From the NCBI GenBank assembly GCA_003105305.1, contig PQAQ01000003.1:1-8715 (forward strand): DNA of 8,715 nucleotides, read 5' to 3'. Each line of letters starts with the position of its first letter. Positions within the stretch are counted from its first letter, which is position 1. Shown in pieces: positions 1-5,988 of this stretch. Source of the DNA: Candidatus Methylomirabilota bacterium. GTDB lineage: Bacteria > Methylomirabilota > Methylomirabilia > Methylomirabilales > Methylomirabilaceae. The notes beneath the pieces are model-generated. The model did not search any database. It saw only the letters and a program-made list of their open reading frames with translations, and was not told where the DNA came from. The position numbers and the translations under genes are program-made.

Positions 1-1
1 G

Positions 2-538
2 GCCACGGCGATGGAGGCGGGAGAGATCTGGCTCCTCGACGCCGCCGACAGCCGGCTTCGCCTCGCCCGACAACGAGGCTGTGACGGCGAGCTGTTCGGC
101 GAGCGGCCGGAGTTTGCCCTGGGCGAGGGGATCCCCGGCGTGGTGGCCCAGACCGCCGAGCCGGTGGTGGTACCCGATCTGGCGGCCGACCCCCGGTTTC
201 TCCGGCGCCGCGTGGTGGCCGCCGGCTTCACGGCCCTGGCGGCGGTCCCCCTCCGGGCCAAAGGCGAGGTGATCGGCACCCTCGACGTCGCTACGCGGCA
301 CGCGCGTCCGGTCACCGAGGACGACCTGCGCCTGCTGACCGCGATCGGGGCCGCGGTGGGGATGGCGGCGGCCAACGCCAGGCTGTATGAACGGCTTGCG
401 CGCGCGACGCAGCAACTGGAGGCCATGACCGGGACGTTGGATGCGAGACTTAACGAGTTAGAGCGCATGCAGGCCAAACTGGCCGCGTTTGAGCCTATGG
501 GGACGACGGACCGGCCGTCTGCGCCGCCCGCCGTCTGA
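2..538 (+). CDS. GAF-domain sensor protein, 5'-partial, lacking a kinase domain
   Basis: The frame is open to the left edge, so the gene starts outside the window. The ATG at 11 is not taken as the start because the residues before it continue the GAF alignment. What is visible is most of one GAF domain (a small-molecule or signal-binding fold), with the GEGIPG turn, a VPDL strand and the AAVPL-AKG-GTLDV core, then a coiled-coil helix of about 35 residues and a short Ala/Pro-rich tail. No membrane segment is seen. The GAF domain aligns without gaps to that of the hybrid kinase at 1017-2834, with roughly 60% identity counted by eye over about 130 residues. The match continues weakly into the coiled coil and stops where the kinase has its H-box. 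The product is therefore a GAF protein with no C-terminal output domain. Anything N-terminal (PAS, further GAF, or other) is out of view. Role as a signal sensor or decoy partner is inferred. Confidence 0.8.
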   Translation, partial: ATAMEAGEIWLLDAADSRLRLARQRGCDGELFGERPEFALGEGIPGVVAQTAEPVVVPDLAADPRFLRRRVVAAGFTALAAVPLRAKGEVIGTLDVATRHARPVTEDDLRLLTAIGAAVGMAAANARLYERLARATQQLEAMTGTLDARLNELERMQAKLAAFEPMGTTDRPSAPPAV

Positions 539-614
539 ACCGACCACATGGGAACGGAGGGATCTAAAGGGAACATCCGCATGCGCCGATAGATAGACGT
601 CAGGATTGCGTCAT

Positions 615-645
615 CTCCAGGACGGCTAATGGGGGCCGTCCGGAG
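615..645 (+). promoter_or_regulatory. Hairpin with A1/G4 hexaloop, candidate ANTAR-binding stem-loop (P1)
   Basis: Bases 615-618 and 620-627 pair with 634-645, giving 12 pairs including one T-G wobble at the loop, with A619 bulged. The loop is AATGGG. An A at loop position 1 and a G at position 4 of a hexanucleotide loop is the signature described for RNA targets of ANTAR proteins such as EutV and NasR. If the wobble pair does not form, the loop is eight bases. The hairpin has no T-run after it and is not itself a terminator. Confidence 0.5.
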
Positions 646-655
646 CGGGTGAAGG

Positions 656-696
656 AGCCTTTCATCGCGTGGTCGATGAAGGGCTTTTGTTTTTTC
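656..696 (+). terminator. Rho-independent terminator in the leader of the ANTAR gene
   Basis: Bases 656-667 (AGCCTTTCATCG) pair with 674-685 (CGATGAAGGGCT) over 12 continuous pairs with one wobble. The loop is the six bases CGTGGT. A T-rich tail runs through 685-696, interrupted by a single G. It ends 27 bases before the ANTAR start codon and well after the GAF stop codon. It can serve both as the terminator of the GAF transcript and as an attenuator for the ANTAR-kinase pair. Confidence 0.85.
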
Positions 697-723
697 CGAG
701 ACCGCGACAGAGGAGAATACGCG

Positions 724-1005
724 ATGAGCGACGTCGATTGGTATGCCGATGCGGGCGCTCGGTGGACGATTGTGCCGGACGAGACGATCCGGCGGCTGGA
801 GGTGAAGGTTCGCATTCTGCAAGAGCGGGTACAGGCGCTGGAGCGGGTGTTCGAGGAGCGCACGATGATCGATCGGGCAAAGGAGTTGCTGGCGCGGCGG
901 CTGGGGCTGTCCGAGGTTGAGGCGATGCGACGGCTGGACGCGGAGAGTCGGATGCGCAATATGACGACGGCCGAGTTCGCCCGCATGATCGTCGTATCAG
1001 AGTAA
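724..1005 (+). CDS. Stand-alone ANTAR-domain RNA-binding transcription antiterminator
   Basis: This 93-residue protein has a short N-terminus, a coiled-coil helix at about 18-46 and an ANTAR domain at about 45-93. The ANTAR helices are clear: MIDRAKELLARRLGLSE, then EAMRRLDAESRMRNM and a final TTAEFARMIV. The A-K, L-GLSE and A-S-R-N residues typical of the family are in place. ANTAR domains bind paired hexaloop RNA hairpins and prevent terminator formation. Most carry a receiver (EutV, NasT) or other sensor domain (NasR, AmiR); this one has neither, so its control must come from a partner, plausibly the kinase encoded 11 bases downstream. The ATG at 724 is chosen because AGGAG at 711-715 lies eight bases upstream. 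A GTG at 649 in the same frame would place the terminator hairpin inside the coding region and has no comparable site. The terminator and hairpins just upstream suggest it regulates its own operon. Confidence 0.85.
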   Translation: MSDVDWYADAGARWTIVPDETIRRLEVKVRILQERVQALERVFEERTMIDRAKELLARRLGLSEVEAMRRLDAESRMRNMTTAEFARMIVVSE

Positions 1006-1013
1006 GGGGGGGG
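1006..1013 (+). promoter_or_regulatory. G8 run serving as ribosome-binding region of the kinase gene
   Basis: The 11 bases between the ANTAR stop and the kinase ATG contain eight consecutive G residues after AA. This is the only purine-rich candidate Shine-Dalgarno for the kinase. Such a run is imperfect as a Shine-Dalgarno and prone to length change. Confidence 0.5.
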
Positions 1014-1016
1014 CGG

Positions 1017-2834
1017 ATGATCGACGGGAAGATCGGCATCGAACAGCGTTACGCGGAGTTGCAGACCGAGGTCGAGCAATATGTTCGCCGCGCCAGGTAT
1101 CTGGAGGCCGTCAGCAGGGTCGGGTATATGGTCAGCGGTTCGCTGGCGCTCGAGGAGGTGCTGGATCGCGCCCTCGACGCGACCCTGGCGGCGACGGGGG
1201 CCGAGGCCGGAGAGATCTGGTTGCTCGACGCGGTGATCGGGGATATCTGTCTGATCCGACATCGCGGTCTCAATCCGGAGGCCTTCTGGTCGCGCACTCG
1301 ATTTGCGGTGGGAGAGGGGATCCCTGGGCACGTGATGCAGACCGGAGAGGCGATCGTCATCCCAGACATCGCCAACGACCGCCGCCTGCTGCGGTGGGAG
1401 TTGATCGGGGCCGGGTTTGCGACCTTGGCGGCCGTCCCGCTCCTGGCCAAAGGGCAGGTGGTCGGCGTCTTCGATGTTGCCATGCGGCAGACGCGTGCCG
1501 TAGGAGAGGATGACATGCGACTGCTGACGGGCATCGGGATCGCGATCGGCATGGCGGTGACCAACGCCCGTCTGTACGAGGAGTTGCAGCGGGCGAATGG
1601 GCGCCTGGCGGAGCAGATCGAGGAGCTGCAGCAGGCTCAGGCACAGTTGATCGCGACCGAGCGTCTGCGGGCGATGGGCGAGCTGGCCGCCGGGGTCGCC
1701 CATGACTTCAATAACGCCTTGACGGCGATTGCGGGTCAGACGCAGCTTATGCGGCGGGCCCTCGAGCGCGATGCGATCTCACGCGACCAGTCGGCCCGGT
1801 GTCTGGACCGCCAGGAGCGGGCGGTGCTGGCCGCGGTGAAGGTGGTGCGAAGGATCCGCGAGGCCACTCGCCAGCACGACGCGGAGCCCGTCACGGCGGT
1901 CGCCCTGAATGAGGTGGTGGCGGAGGTGGTCGAGGCCACCCAGCCTCGATGGCAGGCGGAACCCCAACTGTACGGAATCTCGATCGCGCTCCATACGGAT
2001 CTTGCCGAGGTGCCGCCGGTGACCGGCCGAGCGGGGGAATTGAACGCGGCGCTGACGAACCTCGTCTGCAACGCCGTCGACGCCCTTCCCAACGGCGGGG
2101 TCATCACGATGACGACGCGGTCCGTATCCAGCGATGACGGGCGCGAACTGGTCGAGTTGGTCGTCGCCGACACCGGCGTCGGAATGTCGGAGGAGGTGCG
2201 GGCTCGCGTGTTTGATACATTCTTTACCACCAAAGGCGATCGGGGGACCGGACTCGGCCTCGTCATGGTCCGCGGCATCGTCAACCGATACGGCGGGACG
2301 ATCGAGGTGGCGAGCGCCCTCGGTTATGGGACGACGGTGACTGTGCGCCTGCCCGTCGCGTCGGAGGACGTCGCGCCGACCCCGCCGGCGGAGCGGTACG
2401 CCGGTTCGGTCGGTTCGCTTCGCGTGCTCGTCATCGACGATATGCTCCTCATCGGTGAGACGATTCAGGATCTCCTGCGCGGTCTCGGGCACGACGTCGA
2501 GCTGGTCAAGAGCGGAGAAGCCGGTCTGGCGTGTCTGGAGACCGGTCGGTTCGACCTGGTCATCACCGACCTCAGTATGCCGGGGATGTCCGGGTGGGAC
2601 GTGGCCGCTGCGGTCAAGGCGCGCCGTCCGAGCTGTCCGGTCATCATGGTGACGGGATGGGCCGAGGAGGTGGAGCCGGAGATGGTGGCCCGATCCGGGG
2701 TGGACCTGGTCTTGACCAAGCCCTTCACGGTGGCACAACTGTCGCAGGCGCTCGCGCAGGTTCTGCTTGGCGCCGGCAGAGAGAGAGAGAGAGAGAGGAT
2801 TTTCGTGACGCCGGGGGTGACTGAGGTGCTATAA
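1017..2834 (+). CDS. Soluble hybrid sensor histidine kinase: coiled coil, GAF, HisKA-HATPase, C-terminal receiver
   Basis: This 605-residue protein has no transmembrane segment and should be cytoplasmic. In order it has an N-terminal helix (about 8-35), a GAF sensor domain (about 36-180), a signalling coiled coil (about 182-218), and a HisKA dimerisation helix with the H-box AAGVAHDFNNALTAI, where H229 is the phospho-accepting histidine. The HATPase_c domain follows, with an N-box around N352, DTGVGM at D385, the FTTK segment and GTGLGL at 410-415. A receiver (about 466-580) has the acidic pair D474/D475, phospho-acceptor D518 in TDLSMPGMSG, T546 and K568. All catalytic residues are present. 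There is no DNA-binding output, so the receiver probably feeds a phosphorelay or self-regulation. The gene follows the ANTAR gene by 11 bases and is probably co-transcribed. Its tail contains an RERERER stretch from an AG repeat. The ligand of the GAF domain cannot be told from sequence; a nitrogen-oxide or redox cue is only a guess from the neighbouring transporter. Confidence 0.92.
   Translation: MIDGKIGIEQRYAELQTEVEQYVRRARYLEAVSRVGYMVSGSLALEEVLDRALDATLAATGAEAGEIWLLDAVIGDICLIRHRGLNPEAFWSRTRFAVGEGIPGHVMQTGEAIVIPDIANDRRLLRWELIGAGFATLAAVPLLAKGQVVGVFDVAMRQTRAVGEDDMRLLTGIGIAIGMAVTNARLYEELQRANGRLAEQIEELQQAQAQLIATERLRAMGELAAGVAHDFNNALTAIAGQTQLMRRALERDAISRDQSARCLDRQERAVLAAVKVVRRIREATRQHDAEPVTAVALNEVVAEVVEATQPRWQAEPQLYGISIALHTDLAEVPPVTGRAGELNAALTNLVCNAVDALPNGGVITMTTRSVSSDDGRELVELVVADTGVGMSEEVRARVFDTFFTTKGDRGTGLGLVMVRGIVNRYGGTIEVASALGYGTTVTVRLPVASEDVAPTPPAERYAGSVGSLRVLVIDDMLLIGETIQDLLRGLGHDVELVKSGEAGLACLETGRFDLVITDLSMPGMSGWDVAAAVKARRPSCPVIMVTGWAEEVEPEMVARSGVDLVLTKPFTVAQLSQALAQVLLGAGRERERERIFVTPGVTEVL
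2778..2797 (+). repeat. (AG)10 dinucleotide microsatellite in the kinase 3' end
   Basis: Ten perfect AG units lie inside the kinase coding region just after the receiver domain and encode alternating Arg and Glu. Gain or loss of one unit would shift the frame and move the stop to 2808 or 2824 instead of 2834. Only the last dozen or so residues would change, and all catalytic domains would be kept. Confidence 0.95.
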
Positions 2835-2835
2835 T
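2827..2835 (+). promoter_or_regulatory. Extended -10 promoter element for the transporter gene
   Basis: TGCTATAAT is a perfect TGn extended -10 element of a sigma-70-type promoter, and it overlaps the kinase stop codon (2832-2834). No good -35 box is visible at 16-18 bases; the weak GTGACG at 2805-2810 is 19 bases away. Extended -10 promoters tolerate a poor -35. A start near 2842 would give a leader of about 65 bases. The leader holds only a small CCGTT/AACGG repeat (2839-2852) and no terminator. Confidence 0.55.
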
Positions 2836-2906
2836 CAGCCGTTACGCAACGGAATCAATACGTTTCGCCCGTCGCTGCTCCCGTTAATCGGCCGCGAGGT
2901 TGGGAC

Positions 2907-4112
2907 ATGCGCGTGACAGAGTTTGCGAAAGCAGGCCACCTTACTACGCTGATCAGCTCCTTCCTCTATCTCACCGTCCATTGCATGATCTGGGTGCTCC
3001 TCGGAAACCTGACCATCTTCATCGCGCAAGACTTTGATCTCAGCGCCTCGCAGCAGGGGGCGCTGGCGGCCGCGCCGATCCTCACCGGCTCGGTTCTGAG
3101 GGTCCCGGTCGGATTTCTGGCCGATCGGTTCGGCGCCAAACGGATAAGCGCGGCGCTCCAGACCCTCGCGCTCCTGCCGCTCCTGGGCGGATGGCTCGTC
3201 GCCGACGGTGCGGTCTCTGTTATGATCATCGGACTCCTGCTTGGCGTGGCGGGGGCGAGCTTTGCCGTCGCCATTCCCCTGACCAGTCGCTGGTATCCGG
3301 CGTTGCACCAGGGGCTGGCCAATGGGATCGTCGGTGCGGGTAACGTCGGTACCGTCTTCGCGGCCTTCCTGGCGCCGCCGCTGGCCGAGGCGGCGGGATG
3401 GCGTCAGGTCTTCGGCATCGCGCTGTTTCCTGCCCTGTTGATCGTGGCGATCAGCCGGCGATTCGCCAAGGAGTATCCTCGCTCTGATGCGCCCCAACGC
3501 TGGTCGGGCTATATGAAGGTTGTCACAGAAGGCGACTGCTGGTATTTCTGTCTCTTCTACGCCATCACCTTCGGCGGGTTCGTCGGCCTGGCCAGCTTCC
3601 TGGCGGTCTTATTCTATGATCAGTACGGGCTCTCGCGGGTTATGGCGGGCAATATGGCCGCCCTGTGCGTCCTGTCCGGAAGCCTGTTCAGACCGGTCGG
3701 CGGGTATCTCGCGGACCGCGTGGGCGGCGTGAAGCTCCTCTCGATCGTCTTGGGCGCGATCGGCGTGCTTACGATAGGCATGGGGCTGTTGCCTTCCCTA
3801 TCCGTGATGATCGTCCTCCTCTTCCTGAGCATGGCCGCCATGGGGCTCGGCAGCGGGGCGCTGTTCCAGGTAATCCCTCAGCGATTCCGAAATGAGGTCG
3901 GGATTGCGACCGGGATTGTTGGCGCTGTCGGCGGGCTTGGTGGATTTGTTCTGCCGCTGTTGCTGGGACTTGTCAAGGATCTGACCGACTCCTACAGGCC
4001 GGGGCTGTGGCTGGTGGCTCTTGTGGTCTTAGGGGCCGTCGTCGCCCTTCAGGCGGTTCAGGCCCGCTGGCAGGCGTCGTGGCTCCGACCGTCTATCCGC
4101 GTTCGCGGGTGA
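2907..4112 (+). CDS. MFS nitrate/nitrite transporter, NNP family (NarK/NasA type)
   Basis: This 401-residue, very hydrophobic protein has about twelve membrane segments, the normal size for the NNP family of the major facilitator superfamily, which moves nitrate and/or nitrite across the inner membrane. Two family signatures are visible in the two halves: GIVGAGNVGTV at about 140-150 and GIVGAVGGLGGF at about 336-347. The two substrate-binding arginines have counterparts in GSVLRVPVGFLADRFG (R65) and GSLFRPVGGYLADRVG (R262), equivalent to R89 and R305 of E. coli NarK. SRWYPALHQGLANG near 127-140 is also typical of nitrate porters. Whether it is an antiporter, a symporter, or imports nitrate versus exports nitrite cannot be read from sequence. 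GAGG at 2896-2899 is seven bases before the ATG. The gene lies 72 bases after the kinase, with its own promoter candidate, and its end overlaps the convergent FlhB-like gene by 20 bases. No terminator is visible at its end. Confidence 0.88.
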   Translation: MRVTEFAKAGHLTTLISSFLYLTVHCMIWVLLGNLTIFIAQDFDLSASQQGALAAAPILTGSVLRVPVGFLADRFGAKRISAALQTLALLPLLGGWLVADGAVSVMIIGLLLGVAGASFAVAIPLTSRWYPALHQGLANGIVGAGNVGTVFAAFLAPPLAEAAGWRQVFGIALFPALLIVAISRRFAKEYPRSDAPQRWSGYMKVVTEGDCWYFCLFYAITFGGFVGLASFLAVLFYDQYGLSRVMAGNMAALCVLSGSLFRPVGGYLADRVGGVKLLSIVLGAIGVLTIGMGLLPSLSVMIVLLFLSMAAMGLGSGALFQVIPQRFRNEVGIATGIVGAVGGLGGFVLPLLLGLVKDLTDSYRPGLWLVALVVLGAVVALQAVQARWQASWLRPSIRVRG

Positions 4113-4401
4113 TCGGTCGAGGAGGAGCGTGAGGGGGGCCGTCGTGCGGCCGGCGCTTCGCGTTGACCCGATAGACGAAGGCCAGGATCTCGGCGACGAC
4201 CGCATACAGCTCCGGCGGGATCGCGTCGCCGACCTGAAGTCTGGACAGGACCTCGACCAGATCTGGATCCTCCTTGATGTGGACGCCGTGCGCCTTGGCC
4301 AGTTCGATAATCTTGTCCGCGATCGGCCCGCGGCCTGAGGCGACGACCTCAGGCGCCGCGTGCTCGGCAGCGTCGTATTGCAGGGCAACAGCCTTCCGCA
4401 C
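4093..4401 (-). CDS. Stand-alone FlhB cytoplasmic-domain protein (YlqH/FlhX-like)
   Basis: This 102-residue soluble protein matches the C-terminal cytoplasmic domain of FlhB/YscU, the export-specificity switch of flagellar and type III secretion. Visible landmarks are AVALQYDAAEHAAPEVVASG, then GRGPIADKIIELAKAHGV, an EDPDL segment, and RLQVGDAIPPELYAVVAEIL with FVYRVN after it. It lacks the four membrane helices of full FlhB. The NPTH autocleavage motif, which would stand just before the AVALQYD strand, is absent because the protein begins there. The start is GTG at 4401, chosen because AGGAGG (4406-4411) overlaps the stop codon of the FliK-like gene and lies four bases upstream. The upstream ATG at 4512 would run 100 bases through the FliK-like gene and add residues unlike the family. 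In Bacillus, YlqH (FlhX) can partly replace the FlhB cytoplasmic domain; the same role here is inferred. The basic, proline-rich tail overlaps the end of the convergent transporter gene. Confidence 0.85.
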   Translation of the reverse strand: MRKAVALQYDAAEHAAPEVVASGRGPIADKIIELAKAHGVHIKEDPDLVEVLSRLQVGDAIPPELYAVVAEILAFVYRVNAKRRPHDGPPHAPPRPITRERG

Positions 4402-4405
4402 ACTC

Positions 4406-4411
4406 CCTCCT
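4406..4411 (-). promoter_or_regulatory. Shine-Dalgarno AGGAGG overlapping the FliK-like stop codon
   Basis: On the minus strand the sequence TAGGAGGGAGTGTG contains the FliK-like stop (TAG), a perfect AGGAGG and the GTG start of the FlhB-like gene within 14 bases. This decides the GTG start and implies translational coupling of the two genes. Confidence 0.8.
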
Positions 4412-5981
4412 ACGCTCGGATGTCGATCCCGACGAGCGGCGACTGAGACGCTCGATCCGTCGGCGCATCGGGTTCGGCAACCGTCACCGTCCGAATCGAG
4501 TCCACGATCCAACCGATTCCCTGAAGGCGCTCTTCCAGCTCATGCGACGATTCCTGGAATCGATCTGCCGCGTCCTGGCGCGAACATTCGATCCGGCAGC
4601 GCAGATGGTTGTGGTAGACATCCACATGGACATCGACCGGACCCAGCCGGCTCATCTGCAGCAGAAACGCCAGGTGCGCGTCGTCCGGGTGCACCCGCTT
4701 GTCGCGGTCGCGCCGCCGGTAATACAGGCGCACCTCGGCGGTGTCCGGCGTCTGCTGTCCGGCGACGGCGATCGGCAGGTGAAACTGGAAGTATCCCTGG
4801 GCCTGAGTGGGCGGAGGCATCCCGGCGTTGACGAGCTGCTCCCGTTCCACCAGTGAGGTGATCTCGCGGATCGTTGCCTCGAGTGAGCGGAGCAGCGCCG
4901 CGGCCGGATGGCGGCGCGGTAACTCCGCCGCCGCCGTCTCGATCGTATCCCGGAGGGAGGCAAGTTGCCGACGAAAGTCGTGGGCGATCTCGTGCAGCTC
5001 GCGGTGCGGCGTCGCCTGGAGCGTAGCGCGCCCATCTGCCTGCGCGACATCCGCGTGTCGTTCCGACGCAGACGCGGGCGATCGGGGCATGGCGGCTTCT
5101 GCCGCCTCCATGACCGGCGACCCGATCTCTATCCGGTCCTGTGGCGGACCGGTCCCAGGTGGGACCGCGTCGGATTCGTCGAGAAGCCTTGCCAGGCGCG
5201 CCTCCATAGGCGTGCCGATCCGGTCCAGCGCCTGTCGGGTCAGTGCGGCCAGCGTCTGGCCCTGGGCCTGGTCCGGCAGGAGCAGCGGAAGATCCTGCAG
5301 GGTCTGTTGCGCCGCGGCGACCAGGTCTGGCGGGAGATCCGAGACGCCGTCCGCTTGCGCCGCATGCGACAGCAGTTCCACCAACTGAGTCGCCAGACTC
5401 TGCACGCCGGCGCCGAGATTGTTCGATTGGAGCAGCGCGCCCTTTGCCAGCTCCAGGCTTTGCGGCGTGACGGGTAACTGCCTGGCCATCAGAAAGATCG
5501 CGGCGTCCACATCTGTCGCCGTCGGGGCGTCGATGAATGAGAGCGCCCGACGGGCGGCCGAAACGATCGCGTCGGTGACGGGGAGTGCCTGGCGGATCAG
5601 CGCGCGGGCGATCTGCGCGTTGGCAGGATCGGCTGGGAGATGTTGCTCGAGCAGCAGTTCTCCAAGATCCTGGTCGGTCAGCGGTTCAAGGACGGGCGCC
5701 TGTCCTTCGGTCTCGCGGACGATCTGCAGGGTGATCCGATCCGTCCGGATCTCGCGCACCGCCAGGTTCAAGACCTGCCCAACCTGGAGCGGCAGACGAC
5801 TGTCAACCGCGATCTGTTTTCCCAGCAGAGCGATCAGGATCCGGCCGTCCTGCGCCGCGAGCACCCGCCCCTGAAGCAGTTGCCCCTCGGCGATCCGACG
5901 GAGCGGGGCGACGACATCGCCCAAGGGCGCGGTCAGAGCGGGGATGCGAGCGAGTACAACGGGGTCCAACCGCACAGTCAC
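4410..5981 (-). CDS. FliK-like protein with hook-length-control C-terminal domain (YlqG-like)
   Basis: This protein has 523 residues. An N-terminal beta-rich segment (about 33-88: GQLLQGRVLAAQDGRILIAL, then LQVGQVLNLAVREI) resembles the start of YlqG-type proteins. A long helical, Ala/Gln/Leu-rich middle (about 100-385) includes a low-complexity Pro/Ala stretch near 270-320. The C-terminal domain (about 395-500) has the FliK Flg_hook pattern: YFQFHLPIAV, EVRLYYRR, AFLLQMSRLGPVDVHVDV and a terminal amphipathic helix. FliK measures hook or needle length and triggers the FlhB specificity switch through this domain. The pairing with a free FlhB cytoplasmic domain in the next gene supports a common role in type III export, though no other flagellar gene is in view. 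The GTG at 5979-5981 is chosen over the upstream GTG at 6011 because AGGAGG (5989-5994) is seven bases before it. I am sure of the C-terminal family but not of the physiological role. Confidence 0.8.
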   Translation of the reverse strand: MTVRLDPVVLARIPALTAPLGDVVAPLRRIAEGQLLQGRVLAAQDGRILIALLGKQIAVDSRLPLQVGQVLNLAVREIRTDRITLQIVRETEGQAPVLEPLTDQDLGELLLEQHLPADPANAQIARALIRQALPVTDAIVSAARRALSFIDAPTATDVDAAIFLMARQLPVTPQSLELAKGALLQSNNLGAGVQSLATQLVELLSHAAQADGVSDLPPDLVAAAQQTLQDLPLLLPDQAQGQTLAALTRQALDRIGTPMEARLARLLDESDAVPPGTGPPQDRIEIGSPVMEAAEAAMPRSPASASERHADVAQADGRATLQATPHRELHEIAHDFRRQLASLRDTIETAAAELPRRHPAAALLRSLEATIREITSLVEREQLVNAGMPPPTQAQGYFQFHLPIAVAGQQTPDTAEVRLYYRRRDRDKRVHPDDAHLAFLLQMSRLGPVDVHVDVYHNHLRCRIECSRQDAADRFQESSHELEERLQGIGWIVDSIRTVTVAEPDAPTDRASQSPLVGIDIRA

Positions 5982-5988
5982 GCAGACG

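Larger units (their letters stand above)
541..723 (+). promoter_or_regulatory. Structured leader upstream of the ANTAR gene, candidate attenuation/antitermination region
   Basis: These 183 non-coding bases hold three consecutive inverted repeats. The first (591-616) pairs AGAT and GACG with CGTC and ATCT around a bulged A, with a loop of 6-7 bases. The second is 615-645 and the third is the terminator at 656-696. A fourth, mutually exclusive pairing (648-654 with 660-666; loop about GAGCC) would sequester the 5' arm of the terminator. I see no convincing promoter inside, so transcription may enter from the GAF gene upstream. Tandem hairpins followed by a terminator whose 5' arm can be taken up by the preceding hairpin is the known layout of ANTAR-protein target leaders. 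Here the leader stands in front of an ANTAR gene itself. The pairings were read by eye, without energy calculation. Confidence 0.5.

Noticed and set aside
600..1703. Long open frame on the minus strand opposite the ANTAR gene and the start of the kinase gene
   Set aside because: It is antisense to two clearly recognised genes, has no recognisable domain, and crosses the terminator and both gene boundaries. Long antisense frames are common at this GC content.
1779..2738. Minus-strand open frame of about 320 codons opposite the kinase
   Set aside because: Its composition is His/Arg/Asp-rich and low in hydrophobic order, as expected of the mirror of GC-biased codons. The plus strand encodes a full HATPase and receiver.
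2839..2852. CCGTT-ACGC-AACGG hairpin as an attenuator for the transporter
   Set aside because: It is only five pairs, has no T-run, and lies at or before the predicted transcript start.
2835..3497. Minus-strand open frame of 220 codons opposite the transporter
   Set aside because: It is charged, domain-less and fully antisense to a well-supported membrane protein.
4402..4512. Upstream ATG extension of the FlhB-like protein
   Set aside because: It lies almost wholly inside the FliK-like coding region, adds residues unlike the family, and ignores the AGGAGG directly before GTG at 4401.
4274..5388. Plus-strand open frames opposite the FliK-like gene
   Set aside because: They are Arg/Ser/Ala-rich shadow translations with no ribosome-binding site or family pattern.
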